A stretch of 22,588 nt of DNA from the NCBI GenBank assembly GCA_964637705.1, contig CAZWVM010000038.1, forward strand, positions 1 through 22,588, read 5' to 3'. Source of the stretch: CAZWVM01 sp964637705 (GTDB lineage Bacteria; UBA8481). Position numbers and translations under genes: made by a program. Position 1 is the stretch's first letter. Every line of letters starts with the position of its first letter. Shown here in pieces: positions 22,144-22,588 of the stretch. The notes below the pieces were generated by a model. The model made no database searches. It was given only the letters and a program-made list of their open reading frames with translations, and was not told the origin of the DNA.

Positions 22144-22588
22144 ATGAACCTCACCGGACAGAAGCTGCTCGTCGTCGGCGGAGCCGGTTTCATCGGCTCT
22201 CACACGGTGGACGAACTCCTGAAGGAGGACGTGGCCGAGATCCGCGTTTTCGATAATTTCAGCCGGGGGCGCGAGGAGAACCTCGCGAACGCCCTGCGCG
22301 ATCCGCGGGTGAAGGTCTTTCCGAACGGGGGGGACATCCTCCACCCGGAACTCCTCGACGAGGCGATGAGGGGCGTCACCGGCGTCTTTCATTTCGCGGC
22401 GCTCTGGCTCCTGCACTGCCACGAGTATCCCCGCTCCGCCTTCGACGTGAACATCGGCGGCACCTTCAACGTGGTCGAGGCCGTGATCCGGAACGGCGTG
22501 AAGCGCCTTGTCTTCTCCTCCTCCGCGTCCGTCTACGGCGACGCGGTGACGGAGCCGATGACCGAGGATCACCCCTTCGCGAACACGA
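22144..22588 (+). CDS. NAD-dependent sugar-nucleotide epimerase/dehydratase, N-terminal part (cut by window edge)
   Basis: The first 148 residues of an extended short-chain dehydrogenase (SDR) are present. The Rossmann glycine motif is G12-x2-G15-x2-G18 (VVGGAGFIGSH), followed by an acidic residue ending strand 2 (VFDNFSRG), which favours NAD(H). VFHFAALW, the DVNIGGTFNVVEA helix and SSSASVYG are typical of UDP-glucose 4-epimerase and related enzymes. The YxxxK catalytic pair lies beyond the window, so activity cannot be checked. It would supply sugar nucleotides for surface glycans, fitting the two GT-C-like genes, but this link is inferred. ATG 22144 has a -10-like hexamer 6 bases upstream and no Shine-Dalgarno. 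Confidence 0.9.
   Translation, partial: MNLTGQKLLVVGGAGFIGSHTVDELLKEDVAEIRVFDNFSRGREENLANALRDPRVKVFPNGGDILHPELLDEAMRGVTGVFHFAALWLLHCHEYPRSAFDVNIGGTFNVVEAVIRNGVKRLVFSSSASVYGDAVTEPMTEDHPFANT

Overview
This is a GC-rich bacterial chromosomal window, roughly two-thirds G+C by eye outside one AT-rich gap. It shows no phage, plasmid or CRISPR hallmarks. Flp (type IVb) pilins, GYF_2-domain proteins, a rhomboid fused to a helical tail, large uncharacterised GT-C-like membrane proteins, lipoproteins and many short inverted-repeat elements suggest a free-living environmental bacterium, perhaps of a lineage such as Acidobacteriota, Planctomycetota or a candidate phylum. I cannot assign the phylum from this sequence, and no rRNA or tRNA gene was seen.

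Layout. Positions 1-480 hold the last codons of one Flp pilin and a complete second copy, each followed by an intrinsic terminator. Positions 490-3809 (minus) are a translationally coupled pair: a rhomboid protease and a GYF_2/B-box/membrane protein whose periplasmic part has segments resembling PilO and PilN. Positions 3969-9918 (plus) carry a GT-C-like membrane protein, a cytosolic GH13 alpha-glucanase and a lipoprotein with a GH144-type (PF10091) domain. Positions 9919-10374 are an AT-rich gap (about 36% GC over 10081-10320, hand count) with a promoter and hairpin ahead of a secreted tandem-repeat protein (10375-11424). Then follow a MuiA-like DUF4139 protein, two overlapping lipoprotein genes (the first a duplicated NTF2-like/VOC architecture) and a second GT-C-like membrane protein (to 17776). 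The right end holds a cNMP-binding/HD-GYP regulator (minus), a GYF_2 membrane protein with a six-hairpin-like domain (plus), an AmrS-like radical SAM enzyme (minus) and the start of a sugar-nucleotide epimerase (plus, cut by the window edge).

Themes. Most products act at the envelope: pili, intramembrane proteolysis, lipoproteins, glycan transfer and glycan hydrolysis. The HD-GYP protein suggests c-di-GMP control somewhere in this lifestyle, but no direct link to its neighbours is visible.

Two non-coding patterns stand out. First, four intergenic gaps contain 113-119 bp inverted-repeat elements, and one of these gaps holds an additional lone end. All nine ends share a head close to GTGTCAGGC followed by two tandem 8-mers whose word differs between elements. 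One end supplies the start codon of a gene. Second, five genes have a -10-like hexamer exactly 6 or 7 bases before the start codon and no Shine-Dalgarno, which predicts leaderless mRNAs. The pilin and two exported-protein genes instead have good Shine-Dalgarno sites.
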